This document shows, piece after piece, positions 27,483 to 36,295 of a stretch of DNA of 64,000 nucleotides. The notes beneath the pieces are model-generated. The model saw only the letters and a program-made list of their open reading frames with translations, was not told the origin of the DNA and did no database searches. Within the stretch, counting starts at the first letter, position 1. The number at the start of each line of letters is the position of its first letter. Both the position numbers and the translations under genes were made by a program. Where the stretch lies: positions 3,224,001-3,288,000 of the forward strand of contig NZ_CP061947.1 in assembly GCF_014838715.1 (NCBI RefSeq). Direction: 5' to 3'. Origin of the DNA: Algoriphagus sp. Y33 (lineage in GTDB: Bacteria > Bacteroidota > Bacteroidia > Cytophagales > Cyclobacteriaceae).

Positions 27483-28769
27483 TTAATTCCCTGTATAGGT
27501 TATCTTCCACAAAGTATTACCACTGTCATCGTTTACCAATAATGAACCATCAGGCAGCACAGTGACATCCACAGGACGTCCATAGACTTCCGAATTGTCC
27601 GCATCAGACACAAATCCCGTCAAAAAATCCTGTGGCTCACCGGATGGCTTGCCTTTTTCAAACGGCACAAAAAGCACCTTGTAGCCAGCTAGGTTTTTAC
27701 GGTTCCACGAACCATGCTGACCTACAAAGGCCCCATTTTTGTATTTTCCAGGAAAAGTGGATCCTTCATAAAAAGTCAGCCCCAGAGAAGCTGTATGACT
27801 TCCCACCGGAACTTCAGGAATAATCGCTTTTTCCACCAAGTCAGGTGCTTCTCCTTCCATCCTTGGGTCTTCGATCTGACCGAAATAGGAATAAGGCCAC
27901 CCATAGAAGCCTCCTTTCTTCACGCTGGTAATATAATCGGGCACTAGATTATCACCCAACTCATCACGCTCATTTACTGCCGTCCACAATTCTTTGGTAA
28001 TAGGATTCCAAGACATGCCTACCGGATTTCTCAATCCACTCGCATACATAATCTCACCGCTACCATCAGGGTTGACTTCCAAAATCCCTGCTCTTCTGCG
28101 CTCTTCTTCCATACCGTACTCGGCATTATTGCTGGCTGACCCAACAGAAATGTAGATTTTACTACCATCTTCGCCCGCAATCAAATTTCTTGTCCAGTGA
28201 TTATTATAACCACCGGCAGGTAAATTGACGATTTTCTCTCCTTCACCTTCCAATTTCAACTGGCCTGATTTATAGGGAAATCTATATACCCCGTCGGTAT
28301 TGGCGATATAAAAATGGTCATTTAGAATAAGCATTCCGTAAGGACTATTCAAGTCTTGCTTGAAAACTTCACGGGTTTCATAATCGCCATTTTTATCCTT
28401 ATCCTTGAAAATGGTAATGCGGTCAGCACTACCTTTTGTGTTGCTTTCTACGACGAAAATATCTCCGTTGGAACCAACATATGTATTTCTGGGATTGTCC
28501 AGTCCGTCTGCAAATTTGCTGACAGTAAATCCTGCAGGAGCCGTAGGCATTTTACCTTCCGACCAGCCTACTACTTTGCTATGGTTCTTTACTGATTCTG
28601 AAGAATAGGGAGGTGGTAAAATCAGTTCACCGATTGCAGTTTGTACCGTGTCGGGATTTGACTGAGAAATCTCTTCCTTCTCGTTATTGGATACCCTCCC
28701 CTGACAGGAAACAAAACTAAACGTAGCCGCTGATATAAGGGATAAAGTAAGTATAGATTTAAAGCCCAT
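27483..28769 (-). CDS. PQQ-dependent sugar dehydrogenase-like lipoprotein (GSDH/sorbosone dehydrogenase fold)
   Basis: This 428-residue protein has a lipoprotein signal ending at C22 (FSFVSCQG). The rest is a six-bladed beta-propeller of the glucose/sorbosone dehydrogenase family: FADGLDNPRNTYVGSNGDIFV, YGMLILNDHFYIANTDG, NHWTRNLIAGEDGSKIYISVGSASN, GLRNPVGMSWNPITKELWTAVNERDELGDN, GQHGSWNRKNLAGYKV and GRPVDVTVLPDGSLLVNDDSGN. These proteins oxidise sugars in the periplasm with PQQ. No pqq biosynthesis genes are in the window, so cofactor supply is open. It is followed on the same strand by the AI-2E gene. Confidence 0.88.
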   Translation of the reverse strand: MGFKSILTLSLISAATFSFVSCQGRVSNNEKEEISQSNPDTVQTAIGELILPPPYSSESVKNHSKVVGWSEGKMPTAPAGFTVSKFADGLDNPRNTYVGSNGDIFVVESNTKGSADRITIFKDKDKNGDYETREVFKQDLNSPYGMLILNDHFYIANTDGVYRFPYKSGQLKLEGEGEKIVNLPAGGYNNHWTRNLIAGEDGSKIYISVGSASNNAEYGMEEERRRAGILEVNPDGSGEIMYASGLRNPVGMSWNPITKELWTAVNERDELGDNLVPDYITSVKKGGFYGWPYSYFGQIEDPRMEGEAPDLVEKAIIPEVPVGSHTASLGLTFYEGSTFPGKYKNGAFVGQHGSWNRKNLAGYKVLFVPFEKGKPSGEPQDFLTGFVSDADNSEVYGRPVDVTVLPDGSLLVNDDSGNTLWKITYTGN

Positions 28770-28959
28770 TGGTAGTTAAGGTTTGGTTTTCGTGGCAAAA
28801 AGATCAATGATACAGCCAAAAAAGATATGGTAGGCATATCGTACCGTATGGACTGTTAGTAGGTTGTTTATAATCGAGAAACCGCCTTATACCTTCACAT
28901 ATGAGAATAATAATACCCAAATTGGGTTGCAAATTAAACGGTAGAAGAAGTTAACTTTC
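28770..28959. other. Intergenic stretch upstream of the sugar dehydrogenase
   Basis: The 190 bp between the sugar dehydrogenase start and the Ku remnant stop hold no ORF I can support. I checked the minus-strand frames for a continuation of Ku and saw none. Confidence 0.4.
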
Positions 28960-29130
28960 CTATATATTTTCAATTCCCGTTTTCTCATTGACACGCAGAA
29001 ATCGGATTCTTGCATGAGGCTTGTAATCAATCATATCCAGACCTATTATCCGTGTTTCCGAAGCCGAATACATTTTGATGGGAATATTTGCCAGGCCAAA
29101 ACCCCACATGCCATTCCGGATTGATTTCAT
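28960..29130 (-). pseudogene. Remnant of a Ku end-joining gene (N-terminal 56 codons)
   Basis: A 56-codon minus-strand frame from ATG 29130 to TAG 28960 reads MKSIRNGMWGFGLANIPIKM, followed by YSASETRIIGLDMIDYK and ARIRFLRVNEKTG. This is the start of bacterial Ku ('MRAIWkGsisFGLVNIPVKlYSAt ... ikfkRVnekTGkEV'), which normally runs to about 260-300 residues. The frame stops where 'EVpWe.IVKGYE' should begin. No continuation is visible in the next 190 bp in any minus frame. Ku with LigD performs non-homologous end joining; no ligD is in the window. It is most likely a truncated, non-functional gene. Confidence 0.75.
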
Positions 29131-29240
29131 CTGTTTATATTTTGTTTTAAGAGGTCAGATGGAATCTCGCTCGGTGAATAATCATCCCTCTGTATGAAAA
29201 GCCATTCTCATGGGTATTTCATGTTTTCTAAGCGTTGTGG
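29131..29240. other. Short intergenic gap, nothing found
   Basis: This 110-bp AT-rich gap lies between the lipid kinase stop and the Ku remnant start. No promoter motif or terminator is clear. Confidence 0.35.
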
Positions 29241-30128
29241 TTAATCGTTTTTTAGAATTTTCAACTGATGCTTTGTTAAGGATACTTTCACTTTAGGGAT
29301 TCCTTCGTAGAGCGTTCGATGTTCAACCAACTCATCATCCACATGAAAGGGAAGATATGTACTGATGTTGATTTTTTTTGCTTTGATAGTTTGAAAAGGG
29401 CTGGGCTCCGTCCCCTTTTTCTGAGCCTCTAAAAAGGTCTTTAATTCTTCCTTTTGGTGCTCTTTTATCAACATTACATCCAGATAGGCATCACTTTGGT
29501 CAGCATCGGGAGCCAGCTCCAGTCGTGGTCCCAGCTGCTTCGTATTCATGATTTCAACCCAGATGTACGCTCCCGAATAGTCCCTGCCATCCAATTTGAT
29601 TGTATAGTCCTGCACAGGAAGTTCCGACTCCAATCTGATCAGGTTTTCGATCCCAAAGCTCACTTTATCTTCCCCATCACTTTCCATTTTTTTGTTCCTA
29701 CTCTTTTCCAGAAGCAATGCTGTGAATATCCCCCAGCCCATTCCTTCTAAAAACCATCCTTTAGCTTCCCTGGTCTTATATTTCCCAATGCTGAGGTACC
29801 GAAAGTCCTTTTTCTCAAATTGACCCACAATTTTCTTGTAATAATCTGTCAAATCGAGACTGCCTGCAATATTATTTGCATTGCCAAAAGGAAGAATTGC
29901 GATTGGGTATTTAGTGTTGCGAAACTGGAGGAGAGTTTTTTCCACAGTGCCGTCACCTCCTGCGATCAGGATCAGATCGCAACTGAGATCCAGTACCTTT
30001 TCGTAATTGTCCTCCTTGGAATTCTGCGCAATCACGCTTGCCCCTTGCTTTTCAAGCGATTTTGTAATCTTGGAGAGTGGAAATTCTTCGTTTCCTGCGG
30101 TTGGGTTGTGGAGTAATATAATCTTCAT
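29241..30128 (-). CDS. Diacylglycerol kinase-family lipid kinase
   Basis: This 295-residue protein has the DAGK catalytic domain: an N-terminal phosphate-binding HNPTAGNEEF, the LIAGGDGTVEK motif (about residues 54-64) and ILPFGNANNIAG (about 78-89). A C-terminal YegS-like beta-sandwich follows (STYLPFHVDDELVEH). It should phosphorylate diacylglycerol or a similar lipid at the membrane. The gene is single, divergent from surE (65 bp apart) and upstream of the Ku remnant. Confidence 0.9.
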   Translation of the reverse strand: MKIILLHNPTAGNEEFPLSKITKSLEKQGASVIAQNSKEDNYEKVLDLSCDLILIAGGDGTVEKTLLQFRNTKYPIAILPFGNANNIAGSLDLTDYYKKIVGQFEKKDFRYLSIGKYKTREAKGWFLEGMGWGIFTALLLEKSRNKKMESDGEDKVSFGIENLIRLESELPVQDYTIKLDGRDYSGAYIWVEIMNTKQLGPRLELAPDADQSDAYLDVMLIKEHQKEELKTFLEAQKKGTEPSPFQTIKAKKINISTYLPFHVDDELVEHRTLYEGIPKVKVSLTKHQLKILKND

Positions 30129-30193
30129 CAGTCGGGTGATATGAAAGTTCTGCTTGCTATTTGCGTGCTAAAAGGAAACCAAACTGACTAACC

Positions 30194-30928
30194 ATGAATA
30201 TTTTAATCACAAATGACGACGGAGTCTATAGCCCCGGAATTTTGGAATTGGCAGAAGTCGCTGCTGAATTTGGCCACGTGCGAATCGTAGCTCCTGATGT
30301 GGAGCAATCCTCTATGGGACATGCTATCACTGCGACTAGACCGCTTTCCTATCGCAAAACAAAAATCGGAAATTTCGACGCGTACCGAGTCAATGGAACT
30401 CCCGCAGATTGTGTGTCGCTGGGCAGCTTTCATTGGGAGAAAGTAGATGCGGTTCTTTCAGGTATCAACTTAGGTCCAAATCTCGGGAATTCCATGTGGC
30501 ATTCCGGCACGCTAGCCGGCGCAAAACAGGCCGCATTGCTCGGAATAAAAGGTATTGCACTCAGTACCCCCACCCAAATAGAGGAGTATGATTTCTCTCA
30601 TATTAGGCCTTATGCAAGAGAAGTAATCTCTTACTTGCTTGGTCAAGAAGGACCTAAATTGGTGAATGTAAACTTCCCTTTCTCTCCACTGGGAATCACC
30701 TGGACCAGACAATCTGTGCGTCAGTATGACGGACTGGTAAAACCATCCGAAGACCCTATGGGCCGAAAGCATTTTTGGTTTACAGTAGTTCCGTTAGAAA
30801 ATTCTGAAGAAGGGACGGATCGCTATGCCTTAGAAAACAACCTGGTTTCTCTAACTCCTTTAAGGTTGGATTTGACCGATGAATCTCAACTGGCGAAACT
30901 TACGGAAATGAATACTTTCAGCAAGTAA
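30194..30928 (+). CDS. surE: 5'/3'-nucleotidase SurE
   Basis: This 244-residue protein is a metal-dependent nucleoside monophosphate phosphatase. The metal site NDDGVYSPG (residues 6-14), VAPDVEQSSMGHAIT (33-47), NGTPADCV (about 66-73) and SGINLGPNLGNSMWHSGTLAGA (about 88-109) are all intact. SurE acts in the cytoplasm and is linked to stationary-phase survival. It is monocistronic and divergent from the lipid kinase. Confidence 0.96.
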   Translation: MNILITNDDGVYSPGILELAEVAAEFGHVRIVAPDVEQSSMGHAITATRPLSYRKTKIGNFDAYRVNGTPADCVSLGSFHWEKVDAVLSGINLGPNLGNSMWHSGTLAGAKQAALLGIKGIALSTPTQIEEYDFSHIRPYAREVISYLLGQEGPKLVNVNFPFSPLGITWTRQSVRQYDGLVKPSEDPMGRKHFWFTVVPLENSEEGTDRYALENNLVSLTPLRLDLTDESQLAKLTEMNTFSK

Positions 30929-31259
30929 TGAGTTAAATGGATGGGGTGAATTTTTCCTAGATGTTGTAGAGAATTCTACAGTCTAATTGAAATTTGTGCC
31001 CCCTGATATTCTATCCAATTCTTTTAATTTATAAATCCCAAACTTGCTTTTGGTCAGAAATTGGTTCTTCATATTATTTCCCAAAAGCCACTCTATGCCA
31101 CTTCTATCCGATAATTGGTAAAGGTAGCCTATCAGCTAGCCTCCGTGGGAAAGCCAAACTTAATGCAAAAACAGAAGTAAAAATTTTCCGCAATACGATA
31201 AGAAAAGTTACAGGTTCGATTTTAGTATTCAAGATGGTCATACTCTAACCAACTATTAC
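30929..31259. other. Intergenic region before the SbnA-like cluster
   Basis: This 331-bp stretch contains a small palindrome TGTAGAGAATTCTACA (30965-30980). An 84-codon plus-strand frame has no recognisable homology. It should hold the promoter of the four-gene cluster, but no clear TAnnTTTG was found. Confidence 0.4.
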
Positions 31260-32243
31260 ATGACTTTCCCCCATCAACCGTACTATTCCAGAATTTTGGA
31301 TACCGTAGGACATACTCCATTGATTAAACTAAGCAGACTATACCCCGACATTCCACAACGGATTTTTGCTAAAATGGAGTCATTTAATCCCGGCGGAAGT
31401 ATTAAAGACCGTACCGCACTGCAGTTGATCACCCACGCGATGGAGATCGGAAAATTAAAAAAGGGAGACACGGTGGTAGAATCCAGTTCAGGAAATATGG
31501 CCATAGGACTAGCCCAAACTTGTAAATACTTCGGTCTGAATCTGGAAGTAGTGGTAGATCCAATGGTCAATAAGCAAAATATTAAAATCATAAAGGCCTT
31601 CGGAGGTAAAGTCAATTTTGTCAATTTCCCTGCAAAGGAGGGTGGTTATTTACAGGCTCGCTTGGACAAAGTTCAAGAAATATTGGATTCCAACCCTAGA
31701 AGCTTCTGGACCAATCAATATGGAAACCCTCAGAATCCTGCTGCCCATAAGCAGACAATGCATGAAATAATCAAAGATCTCGGTAAGGCACCGGATTACC
31801 TTTTCGCCGCCACCAGTACCTGCGGAACTCTCATGGGTTGTGCAGAATACGTGCAAAAAAATGAGCTGAGAACCAGAGTAGTTGCTGTAGATGCTGTAGG
31901 CAGCGTAATTTTTGGTACGCCGGCAGGAGACAGGAAAATCCCCGGTCATGGCGCAGGAAGAAAATCCCAGTTTCTGCAGAGAGAATCGATTTACGATGTG
32001 GTTCATGTCAATGACGAAGAATGCGTCAAAGGATGCCATAACCTTCTGAATTCTGAAGCAATATTGTGTGGAGGCAGCTCTGGGGCAGTGGCTTGGGCAG
32101 TGCATAAGCTAGCACCTTCCTTGCCATATGGTGCTACAATCGCCATGATCTTATGTGACAGGGGAGAAAGATATCTGGATACGATATACAATGAAGATTG
32201 GGTGAAAGAGAATATTATGGAGCTTGAAAAAGTTCTGGCTTAA
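31260..32243 (+). CDS. SbnA-like PLP-dependent synthase (cysteine synthase family)
   Basis: This 327-residue fold-type II PLP enzyme starts YYSRILDTVGHTPLIKL. The Schiff-base lysine is in FNPGGSIKDRTA (about 43-54) and the substrate loop is SSSGNMAIGLA (about 75-85). The PLP phosphate loop region is TSTCGTLMG (about 182-190), and GGSSGAVAW lies near the end. Cysteine synthases have TSGNTGI in the loop. The SSSGNMAIGLA form and the IPGHGAGRKS stretch instead match SbnA-type enzymes, which make N-(1-amino-1-carboxyethyl)-glutamate from phosphoserine and glutamate on the way to 2,3-diaminopropionate. No SbnB-like dehydrogenase is nearby. It is the first gene of a compact four-gene cluster. Confidence 0.82.
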   Translation: MTFPHQPYYSRILDTVGHTPLIKLSRLYPDIPQRIFAKMESFNPGGSIKDRTALQLITHAMEIGKLKKGDTVVESSSGNMAIGLAQTCKYFGLNLEVVVDPMVNKQNIKIIKAFGGKVNFVNFPAKEGGYLQARLDKVQEILDSNPRSFWTNQYGNPQNPAAHKQTMHEIIKDLGKAPDYLFAATSTCGTLMGCAEYVQKNELRTRVVAVDAVGSVIFGTPAGDRKIPGHGAGRKSQFLQRESIYDVVHVNDEECVKGCHNLLNSEAILCGGSSGAVAWAVHKLAPSLPYGATIAMILCDRGERYLDTIYNEDWVKENIMELEKVLA

Positions 32244-32274
32244 CCAATTCCCCCGAATACTAAAGAAGCTTCAA

Positions 32275-34080
32275 ATGATCGAAAAAACTGTTTCAAAACG
32301 TATCGCAATAGTCGGACTTGGCCCAAAAGGACTCTACGGGTTAGAGCGTTTGCTTGCAAATCTGACTCAGTTGGAAAAATCATGTCCTGTCGAAATCCAT
32401 CTCTTCAATAAGTCAAACGCTTTCGGTGCAGGAGATATTTACAACCCAGACCAACCTTCCTATTTATTGATGAACTACGTCAATGGCTATATTAATATGT
32501 GGCCCGAAGGAGAACCAAAGCCGATAGTTTCAGAGCCCAAATCGTTTGTTGAGTGGTTAAGTGATCATGCAGAAGAATTTCCTGATGCCAGTGCATATAC
32601 TTTTTCATCCCGTGCCACAGTTGGTAGATATCTTTGCGAGGGGTTCGAAGATCTTCTTCGAAACTGTCCGGAAGAAGTGTCTTGTGTAAAACATGTAGGC
32701 GATGTCCATAATATTCTAAAAGAAAAGGAGTGTTACACTATTTATTTTAGAGAATCCAACAGTTCGACAAAAGAACTTAACGGCTTCCACAACATCCTTG
32801 TGGCGACTGGTCATCCCTGCATCAATGCCCCCCATTTACTTCCTCAGCCCCACCGAATAGATTTTATATACCCTGTAAATCAACGACTTGACACAATACC
32901 CACAGGAAGTAGAGTTGCCATCAAGGGAATGGGGCTTACGTTCATTGATGCAGTTCTGGCTCTGACAGAAGGTAGAAACGGAAAATTTGAAACAAATGAT
33001 GAAAGCAGCCTCTCCTACATCAGATCAGGACTAGAACCCGAGATAATTTATCCTTTTTCAAAATCAGGTTTGATGATGATTCCACGCGGAAACACATTTG
33101 ATAAGCCTTCAGTTAAGCCATTTTATTTCCGGAAAGACTCTTTTGAATTCGTTGAGCCATTGGATGGAAAATATGATTTTGAAAGACAGCTTTTGCCATT
33201 TATTGAACAGGAGTTTAAAGCTGTTTATTATAGCAAGAAGTTCAAGGAACAGGGAAATGAACTGGTGCTATCAAGGGATTTCACCGAAGTCGAGTTCCAA
33301 ATAGAAAATTTCCACAAGCAGTATCCCGATATTGAACGTTTCAATTTTCACAGCTTTTTAAGTCAACCGCTTTCTGTCAAAAATCTGTCTAATCAAACAA
33401 TGCAGTTTATGCGGAAAAGCATTGATGAAGCGGAAATCGGGGTGGAAAAAAGTGCTTTTGCCGCTACAGCTGATCTTTGGAGGCACCTAAGCGATTTTTT
33501 TAACGAGCTTTATAAATTCGGGGGGTTAAAACCACAATCCCAGAAGATCTTCCTTGAAAAATATGCGGGGCATCTGAATAGGATTTCTTATGGACCTCCT
33601 ATCGAAAACATGAAAAAAATTCTGGCAGTGGCCCAAGCAGGATTAATAGATTTCTCTTTTTGCCGAAATCCTCGAATCACAAAAAAAGATAAAATTTCGC
33701 TTACTATAAGCGGACAAGAAAATATCTCTGTGGAATACTTGGTGGATGCGAGAATTCCCAAAATTCAGTTACACCGGTGTGCAGGAGAGCTGTATGGCAA
33801 CATGCTGGAAAATCAACTCATCTTTCCGTATGTCAATAGACTGGAGGGACGACTTGACTTCAGGCCAGGCTGTCTTTCAATCAACGAAAAAGGGCAGCCA
33901 CTAGACGAAACCGGCTTCGCCAATAAATCACTCACATTTGTAGGAACTCCCACGGAAGGCCTTACCTATGACAATGATACGCTTTCCCGAAAAAGAAATG
34001 ATTTCGTCAGTGGCTGGGCGAAAGATTTGGCAGAACACTGCCGCTCCTTACAGCCAGTATCTAATTCAACAACCATTTAG
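32275..34080 (+). CDS. FAD/NAD(P)-binding protein (NAD_binding_9 type)
   Basis: From ATG 32275 (31 bp after the SbnA-like stop) this is a 601-residue protein. The frame opens earlier, at 32224, but that part overlaps the previous gene. The Rossmann motif IAIVGLGPKGLYGLERLL is at about residues 9-26. Family marks follow: HLFNKSNAFGAGDIYNPDQP, YLLMNYVNGYINMWPE and GSRVAIKGMGLTFIDAVLAL, a second dinucleotide site at about 215-235. Its stop codon touches the next gene. Family members are predicted flavin monooxygenases or oxidoreductases with unknown substrates. Here one may replace SbnB as the oxidative step after the SbnA-like enzyme. That is inference from gene order. Confidence 0.82.
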   Translation: MIEKTVSKRIAIVGLGPKGLYGLERLLANLTQLEKSCPVEIHLFNKSNAFGAGDIYNPDQPSYLLMNYVNGYINMWPEGEPKPIVSEPKSFVEWLSDHAEEFPDASAYTFSSRATVGRYLCEGFEDLLRNCPEEVSCVKHVGDVHNILKEKECYTIYFRESNSSTKELNGFHNILVATGHPCINAPHLLPQPHRIDFIYPVNQRLDTIPTGSRVAIKGMGLTFIDAVLALTEGRNGKFETNDESSLSYIRSGLEPEIIYPFSKSGLMMIPRGNTFDKPSVKPFYFRKDSFEFVEPLDGKYDFERQLLPFIEQEFKAVYYSKKFKEQGNELVLSRDFTEVEFQIENFHKQYPDIERFNFHSFLSQPLSVKNLSNQTMQFMRKSIDEAEIGVEKSAFAATADLWRHLSDFFNELYKFGGLKPQSQKIFLEKYAGHLNRISYGPPIENMKKILAVAQAGLIDFSFCRNPRITKKDKISLTISGQENISVEYLVDARIPKIQLHRCAGELYGNMLENQLIFPYVNRLEGRLDFRPGCLSINEKGQPLDETGFANKSLTFVGTPTEGLTYDNDTLSRKRNDFVSGWAKDLAEHCRSLQPVSNSTTI

Positions 34081-34082
34081 TG

Positions 34083-35516
34083 ATGACGAATTTACCTAAA
34101 TTGACTCCGATTACCTCTCCATGGATGCATGAACTCATGGAGGAAAAAACTGTGTTGAATGAACTTCTGGAGAAGTACGGATCACCGATAAATATCCACC
34201 AAGTGGACACGATGGAGAAGAACTTCAACTCTTATCAAAGCGTTTTCGAAGAGTTTGGATTAAAGCACAAAATATTCCTCGCCCGAAAGGCCAATAAAAC
34301 TAAGGGCGTGGTTCAAAAAGCATACGCGCTTGGAATGGGAATAGACACCGCCAGCCTCCGGGAATATACCCAATGTCTGGAAATGGGAATTGAGGCTTCG
34401 GAGCTAATTATCACTGCTGCTGTAAAAAACAGGCAGCTGGTAGAGAAAGCTGTTCATCATGGAAGCCTACTCATTCTGGACAATGAGGATGAGTGTGATT
34501 TAGTGCAGACCGTTGCGAAAGACCAAAATAAAAAAGCGAATATCGGTTTTCGGGTAAGTGGATTCTTTCTGAATGAGAAAAAGCTGTACAGCAGATTTGG
34601 CTTTGACTTACTGGACATTGATAATTTCATCACTGCCAATTTCATTGAGTCAGACAAATACCATCTTTTAGAATATAAAGGATTACACTTTCATATTAAT
34701 GGTTACTCCATAGAAGAAAGAAGATTTTCCTTAGCCCAGTGTCTCGCTTTTTCACAGCTCTTATCCAAGAAGGGATTGAAAACAGAATTCATAGATATAG
34801 GAGGAGGGATTCTGATGAATTACCTGAATAATGAGTCGGAGTGGGATTATTTTAATCAACAGCTTCGTAAAGCAATTGGTGAAAAAACAAGCGAGATAAC
34901 ATATGAAAACCAGGGGTTGGGATTGGAAGCAGTAGGTGGAGTCATGCATGGGGAATTAAAAACGTATCCTTTCTGGAGTCCTGTCTCAAAAGGAGATTCA
35001 CTGCGGGAAATACTATCTCATAAGCCCCATTCGAATGAGAGTTTGGGTGAAATTGCCAAAAATCTTCAACTAGAAATCAGGATGGAGCCCGGACGGTCCA
35101 TGTTGGATCAAGTAGGGTTGACTATAGCGAAAGTTGCCTACCGAAAAGTGGATTCCAAAGGGAATAGGTTAGTTGGATTAGAAATGAATATGACTCAGAT
35201 GCTAAGTGGAAGTGCTGATTTTCTGTTGGATCCATTTGTAATTTACCAGACGGACGAAGTAGAAGAGCCCGTAGAAGTATATTTCACAGGTGCTTACTGC
35301 TTGGAAAGGGACGTACTACTGAAGCGAAAAATAGGATTGCCAAAACTCCCTATGGTAGGTGACCTAGTGGTGTTTGTCAATACAGCAGGGTATATGATGC
35401 ATTTCTTTGAATCTAGTGCTCATCTGTTTCCTTTAGCTACCAATTTGATCTGGAATAGAACTACTGAAAACGGTAAAATAAGCTCTACTCATTTTCAAAA
35501 TGATGAAAACCTCTAA
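34083..35516 (+). CDS. Y4yA-like PLP-dependent decarboxylase (alanine racemase/ODC fold)
   Basis: This is a 477-residue fold-type III PLP enzyme related to diaminopimelate and ornithine decarboxylases. The PLP lysine is in FLARKANKTK (about 65-74). The glycine loop is EFIDIGGGILMNY (about 237-249), the phosphate motif is RMEPGRSM (about 334-341), and the partner-subunit cysteine is in GAYCLERDVLL (about 407-417). The pattern fits the Y4yA family and is broadly like SbnH, the decarboxylase of staphyloferrin B synthesis. A GTG at 34080 is a possible earlier start; ATG 34083 is preferred. It directly abuts the FAD protein gene. It may decarboxylate a 2,3-diaminopropionate conjugate, which is inference. 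Confidence 0.82.
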   Translation: MTNLPKLTPITSPWMHELMEEKTVLNELLEKYGSPINIHQVDTMEKNFNSYQSVFEEFGLKHKIFLARKANKTKGVVQKAYALGMGIDTASLREYTQCLEMGIEASELIITAAVKNRQLVEKAVHHGSLLILDNEDECDLVQTVAKDQNKKANIGFRVSGFFLNEKKLYSRFGFDLLDIDNFITANFIESDKYHLLEYKGLHFHINGYSIEERRFSLAQCLAFSQLLSKKGLKTEFIDIGGGILMNYLNNESEWDYFNQQLRKAIGEKTSEITYENQGLGLEAVGGVMHGELKTYPFWSPVSKGDSLREILSHKPHSNESLGEIAKNLQLEIRMEPGRSMLDQVGLTIAKVAYRKVDSKGNRLVGLEMNMTQMLSGSADFLLDPFVIYQTDEVEEPVEVYFTGAYCLERDVLLKRKIGLPKLPMVGDLVVFVNTAGYMMHFFESSAHLFPLATNLIWNRTTENGKISSTHFQNDENL

Positions 35517-35527
35517 ATAGAATTTAA

Positions 35528-36292
35528 ATGATAGTAAGCCCTCTCGACAAAGGCTGGAAAATATTCTTTCACAAAGCACATGCCCTGCTGGCCATGGCTA
35601 TCGGTATGAATTTGAATAGTAAAATTTGGCCCCTTCCCAACTATTGGGCAGCTGGGATAGAGAGTATAGGAGAACATGATAACAATCAGCCTAAATGGAA
35701 TAAAAGGGATAATTTAACCGGTTCAGGAGCACCACTTGATTATCGGCAGCGAAAGGGAGTAGACTTGAAACAAGCAAAGTCCGTACTGCAAAGTGCAAAA
35801 TACAAATCGAGTTTTATTGTACTGATGGTTTCGGCCCACTTCCAAAAACTATATGGCAAATCCAAGGAACCGGAAGTTCAGGAGTTTCTGGATCACATAG
35901 ACCAATCCTGTCAGGAAATAATGTCCAACCTTGGCTTAAAGAATGAGCAAGTTTCTCAATGCTATCAGGTACTGCGGTTTTGCGATGACCTTTCGCTTGC
36001 CTTGTGTCAAAATGACTTCAAGAATCAAAAAGCTCCTGTAGAGATTGATCCGATCAGTGGATCAGAGAAGATCTCAATATCCCAACTTCCCGACGGAAAT
36101 TTTGAGCTTGATCCCTGGGTCTTCGAGAAAGATGAGGTAATTTTCTACACTGAGTATTATACCACTACTACCGATTTTTATAGTGAAGATGAAGCGTTAA
36201 GAAACGATCTTGACTTTCTTCAGCCCAAGGAAAGGGAATTTGTAATCAAGAAAAAAGAGCATATTGCTATGCCCTTTTTACATGAATTGTAA
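35528..36292 (+). CDS. DUF3891 family protein
   Basis: This 254-residue soluble protein begins MIVSPLDKGWKIFFHKAHALLAMAIG. It then has IESIGEHDNNQPKW (about residues 45-58), matching the DUF3891 pattern of an H..HA start and an 'I.eHD..w..W' motif that resembles a metal-binding HD-type site. Two further helical segments follow. The function is unknown. It starts 11 bp after the decarboxylase and ends 3 bp from the stop of the convergent SusD gene. Its place in the cluster suggests it acts on the same metabolite. Confidence 0.75.
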   Translation: MIVSPLDKGWKIFFHKAHALLAMAIGMNLNSKIWPLPNYWAAGIESIGEHDNNQPKWNKRDNLTGSGAPLDYRQRKGVDLKQAKSVLQSAKYKSSFIVLMVSAHFQKLYGKSKEPEVQEFLDHIDQSCQEIMSNLGLKNEQVSQCYQVLRFCDDLSLALCQNDFKNQKAPVEIDPISGSEKISISQLPDGNFELDPWVFEKDEVIFYTEYYTTTTDFYSEDEALRNDLDFLQPKEREFVIKKKEHIAMPFLHEL

Positions 36293-36295
36293 TTT

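Noticed and set aside
30994..31248. 84-codon plus-strand ORF before the SbnA-like gene
   Set aside because: The composition is not protein-like and it has no recognisable motif. The region more likely holds the promoter.
31260..32243. Plain cysteine synthase (CysK/CysM)
   Set aside because: The loop SSSGNMAIGLA differs from the TSGNTGI loop of CysK, and neighbours are not sulfur genes. SbnA-like fits better, though not proven.
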